Assembly (NCBI GenBank): GCA_035400705.1
Contig: DAOMZV010000031.1
Location: 1 to 6,431, forward strand
DNA from: GWC2-40-17 sp035400705
Lineage (GTDB): Bacteria; Patescibacteriota; Patescibacteriia; Magasanikbacterales; UBA10003
Length of the DNA stretch: 6,431 nt
Direction: 5' to 3'
The position numbers and the translations under genes were made by a program. The notes under the pieces are model-generated. The model saw only the letters and a program-made list of their open reading frames with translations, was not told the DNA's origin and did not search any database. Of the stretch, positions 5,140-6,431 are shown one piece after another (positions within the stretch are counted from its first letter, which is position 1; each line of letters begins with the position of its first letter).

Positions 5140-6431
5140 ATGGAAACACTGTATCGCAAATATCGTCCGCAAAACTGGGCTAGCTTAACCGGTCAAGACC
5201 ATGTTTCTTTAACTTTACAAAAACAAATCCAAGGCAACAAAGTTGCTCACGCCTATCTTTTTTCCGGACCACGCGGCAGTGGCAAAACTTCCACCGCTAG
5301 AATTTTAGCCAAAGCACTTAATTGCCAAAACAAAAAAGATAGTTCTGCCGAACCTTGTAATAATTGCTCGTCGTGTTTGGAAATAACTGCCGGACGCTCT
5401 TTAGATGTAATAGAAATTGACGCTGCTTCTAACACCGGAGTCGACAATGTCCGCGAAAACATTATTGATTCAGCTCGCCTCTCTCCAACTAAAGCAAAAT
5501 TTAAAATTTTCATTATTGACGAAGTCCACATGCTTTCAGCTTCAGCTTTTAACGCCTTGCTTAAAATTATTGAGGAACCACCCAAGCACGTCTTTTTTAT
5601 TTTAGCCACCACCGAACCATTTAAAATACCTGCTACGGTTCTTTCTCGTTGCCAAAGATTTGATTTTAAAAAAGTGGAAAATAGTAAAATTAAAGACAGA
5701 TTAAAAATGATTTGCACTCAGGAAGGTGTGGAAGCTGAAACTAAAATTTTAGATAGAATTGCTCATCAAAGCGACGGTTGTTTAAGAGATGCCGAAAGTC
5801 TTTTGGGTCAAATTTTGGCCTTAGGGGAAAGCAAAATTACCGAAAAAGAAGCGTCTTTAGTTCTACCGCGTTCTGATTGGCAAAAAATTATTGAATTGCT
5901 TGATTTTTTGATTAAAAAAGAAGCTAAAGAAGCTATTATTTTAACTAATAATTTAGTTGAAGAAGGAATTGATCTATATAATTTTACCGAGGATATTATT
6001 CGAGCTTTGCGTTTATTATTATTAACTAAACTGAATGCTGATTTAAATTTATTAGCCGAAGAATTAGAAGAAGAAAATGCTAAAAAAATGCGTTCTTTGG
6101 CAACACATATTAGTGCTTTAGAAATTAGCCGAATGATGGAAATTTTTATTAAACAAAAAAGTTTGTTACGTTCCACTCATATCCCCCAATTGCCTCTAGA
6201 AATAGCTGTAGTGGAAATTTGTGAATTTGCTGTTTCTTCTACCGCCGCACCAGAACCAGTAAAACACACACCCTCAACAACACCTAGCCACCAATCCCAG
6301 CCACCCAAAACAGTCGAAAAAAATATTCCAGCTAAAGAAGAAGGTTTAGCAAAAAAAACAATCTCTAAAGTTAATTTTACTTTGGATCAGATAAAAGAAC
6401 GTTGGGAAGATTTTCTTAAAAAAGCCCAAGA
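5140..6431 (+). CDS. dnaX: DNA polymerase III subunit gamma/tau (3' partial)
   Basis: This is the clamp-loader ATPase that loads the sliding clamp and, in its long form, couples replisome parts. The frame starts at ATG 5140 (METLYRKYRPQ, the classic DnaX opening) and runs open off the window end, giving 430 visible codons. Motifs are complete: Walker A GPRGSGKT (43-50), zinc-binding cysteines C62, C73, C76 and C79, Walker B IIDEVHML with D127/E128, sensor-1 ATTEP (156-160), arginine finger SRC (169-171), and sensor-2 GCLRDAESL with R216. A helical collar domain follows, then a Pro/Thr/Ser-rich linker from about 365 and the start of a C-terminal domain (TLDQIKERWEDFL). No Shine-Dalgarno sits at normal distance; AGGGAGG at 5104-5110 is 29 nt away. 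An A8 run at 6351-6358 is a candidate frameshift or slippage site. Confidence 0.96.
   Translation, partial: METLYRKYRPQNWASLTGQDHVSLTLQKQIQGNKVAHAYLFSGPRGSGKTSTARILAKALNCQNKKDSSAEPCNNCSSCLEITAGRSLDVIEIDAASNTGVDNVRENIIDSARLSPTKAKFKIFIIDEVHMLSASAFNALLKIIEEPPKHVFFILATTEPFKIPATVLSRCQRFDFKKVENSKIKDRLKMICTQEGVEAETKILDRIAHQSDGCLRDAESLLGQILALGESKITEKEASLVLPRSDWQKIIELLDFLIKKEAKEAIILTNNLVEEGIDLYNFTEDIIRALRLLLLTKLNADLNLLAEELEEENAKKMRSLATHISALEISRMMEIFIKQKSLLRSTHIPQLPLEIAVVEICEFAVSSTAAPEPVKHTPSTTPSHQSQPPKTVEKNIPAKEEGLAKKTISKVNFTLDQIKERWEDFLKKAQ
6351..6368 (+). promoter_or_regulatory. Candidate programmed frameshift / slippage site in dnaX
   Basis: Eight A residues (6351-6358) are phased A AAA AAA relative to the dnaX codons, the pattern needed for tandem -1 slippage. 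The -1 frame then reads three sense codons' worth at most (AAC AAT CTC) and stops at TAA 6366-6368. This would give a short gamma-like form ending just before the C-terminal domain. No clear stimulatory stem-loop is seen, and A runs are common in this genome. Confidence 0.3.

Noticed and set aside
5253..6176. Minus-strand ORFs of 154 and 122 codons (5253-5717, 5808-6176)
   Set aside because: They lie opposite dnaX, whose full motif set proves the + strand frame. The same applies to 1900-2265 and 4574-4843 opposite the two-gene unit.
6317..6323. A7 run as a second dnaX slip site
   Set aside because: Its phase gives A AAA AAT, a weaker slip pattern, and such runs are common in this AT-rich window.

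Overview
The window looks like bacterial chromosome from an AT-rich genome. The best guess is a Candidate Phyla Radiation (Patescibacteria) member. The reasons are the AT-rich, A-ending codon use, starts with little or no Shine-Dalgarno sequence, and a membrane-anchored VirD4/TraG-like ATPase preceded by a small companion gene. That lineage call is inference from style, not a database result. The standard genetic code reads through all four genes.

Layout: (1) Positions 1-962, + strand: the 3' part of an extended short-chain dehydrogenase (NAD-dependent epimerase/dehydratase), whose Rossmann glycine motif lies before the window. (2) Positions 976-999: a hairpin terminator that can work in both directions. 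(3) Positions about 1005-1727, minus strand: no credible protein gene, but a large RNA gene of about 720 nt. It has a near-consensus sigma-70 promoter (TTGACA, 17 nt, TATTAT), roughly 50% GC in an AT-rich genome, many long helices that need G-U pairs on the minus strand only, a possible kissing-loop contact across about 470 nt, and an intrinsic terminator. I do not recognise it as RNase P RNA, tmRNA, SRP RNA, 6S RNA or an intron. (4) Positions 1741-1909: an AT-rich divergent promoter region.

(5) Positions 1910-5087, + strand: a two-gene unit with an 11-nt overlap. A 172-aa protein with an acidic/proline-rich front half and a helical back half is followed by an 889-aa membrane-anchored ATPase of the VirD4/TraG/HerA-like class. 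(6) Position 5140 to the window end, + strand: dnaX, the DNA polymerase III gamma/tau clamp-loader subunit. Its full AAA+ and zinc-binding motif set is visible, and it is cut off by the window end near the start of its C-terminal domain.

The main point of interest is the large structured RNA. It is highly elaborate and transcribed divergently from the ATPase unit. The protein genes look ordinary for their families. A secondary item is an A8 run in dnaX, in the phase required for a -1 shift and followed at once by a stop in the -1 frame. It resembles the frameshift or slippage sites that make the short gamma form in other bacteria.
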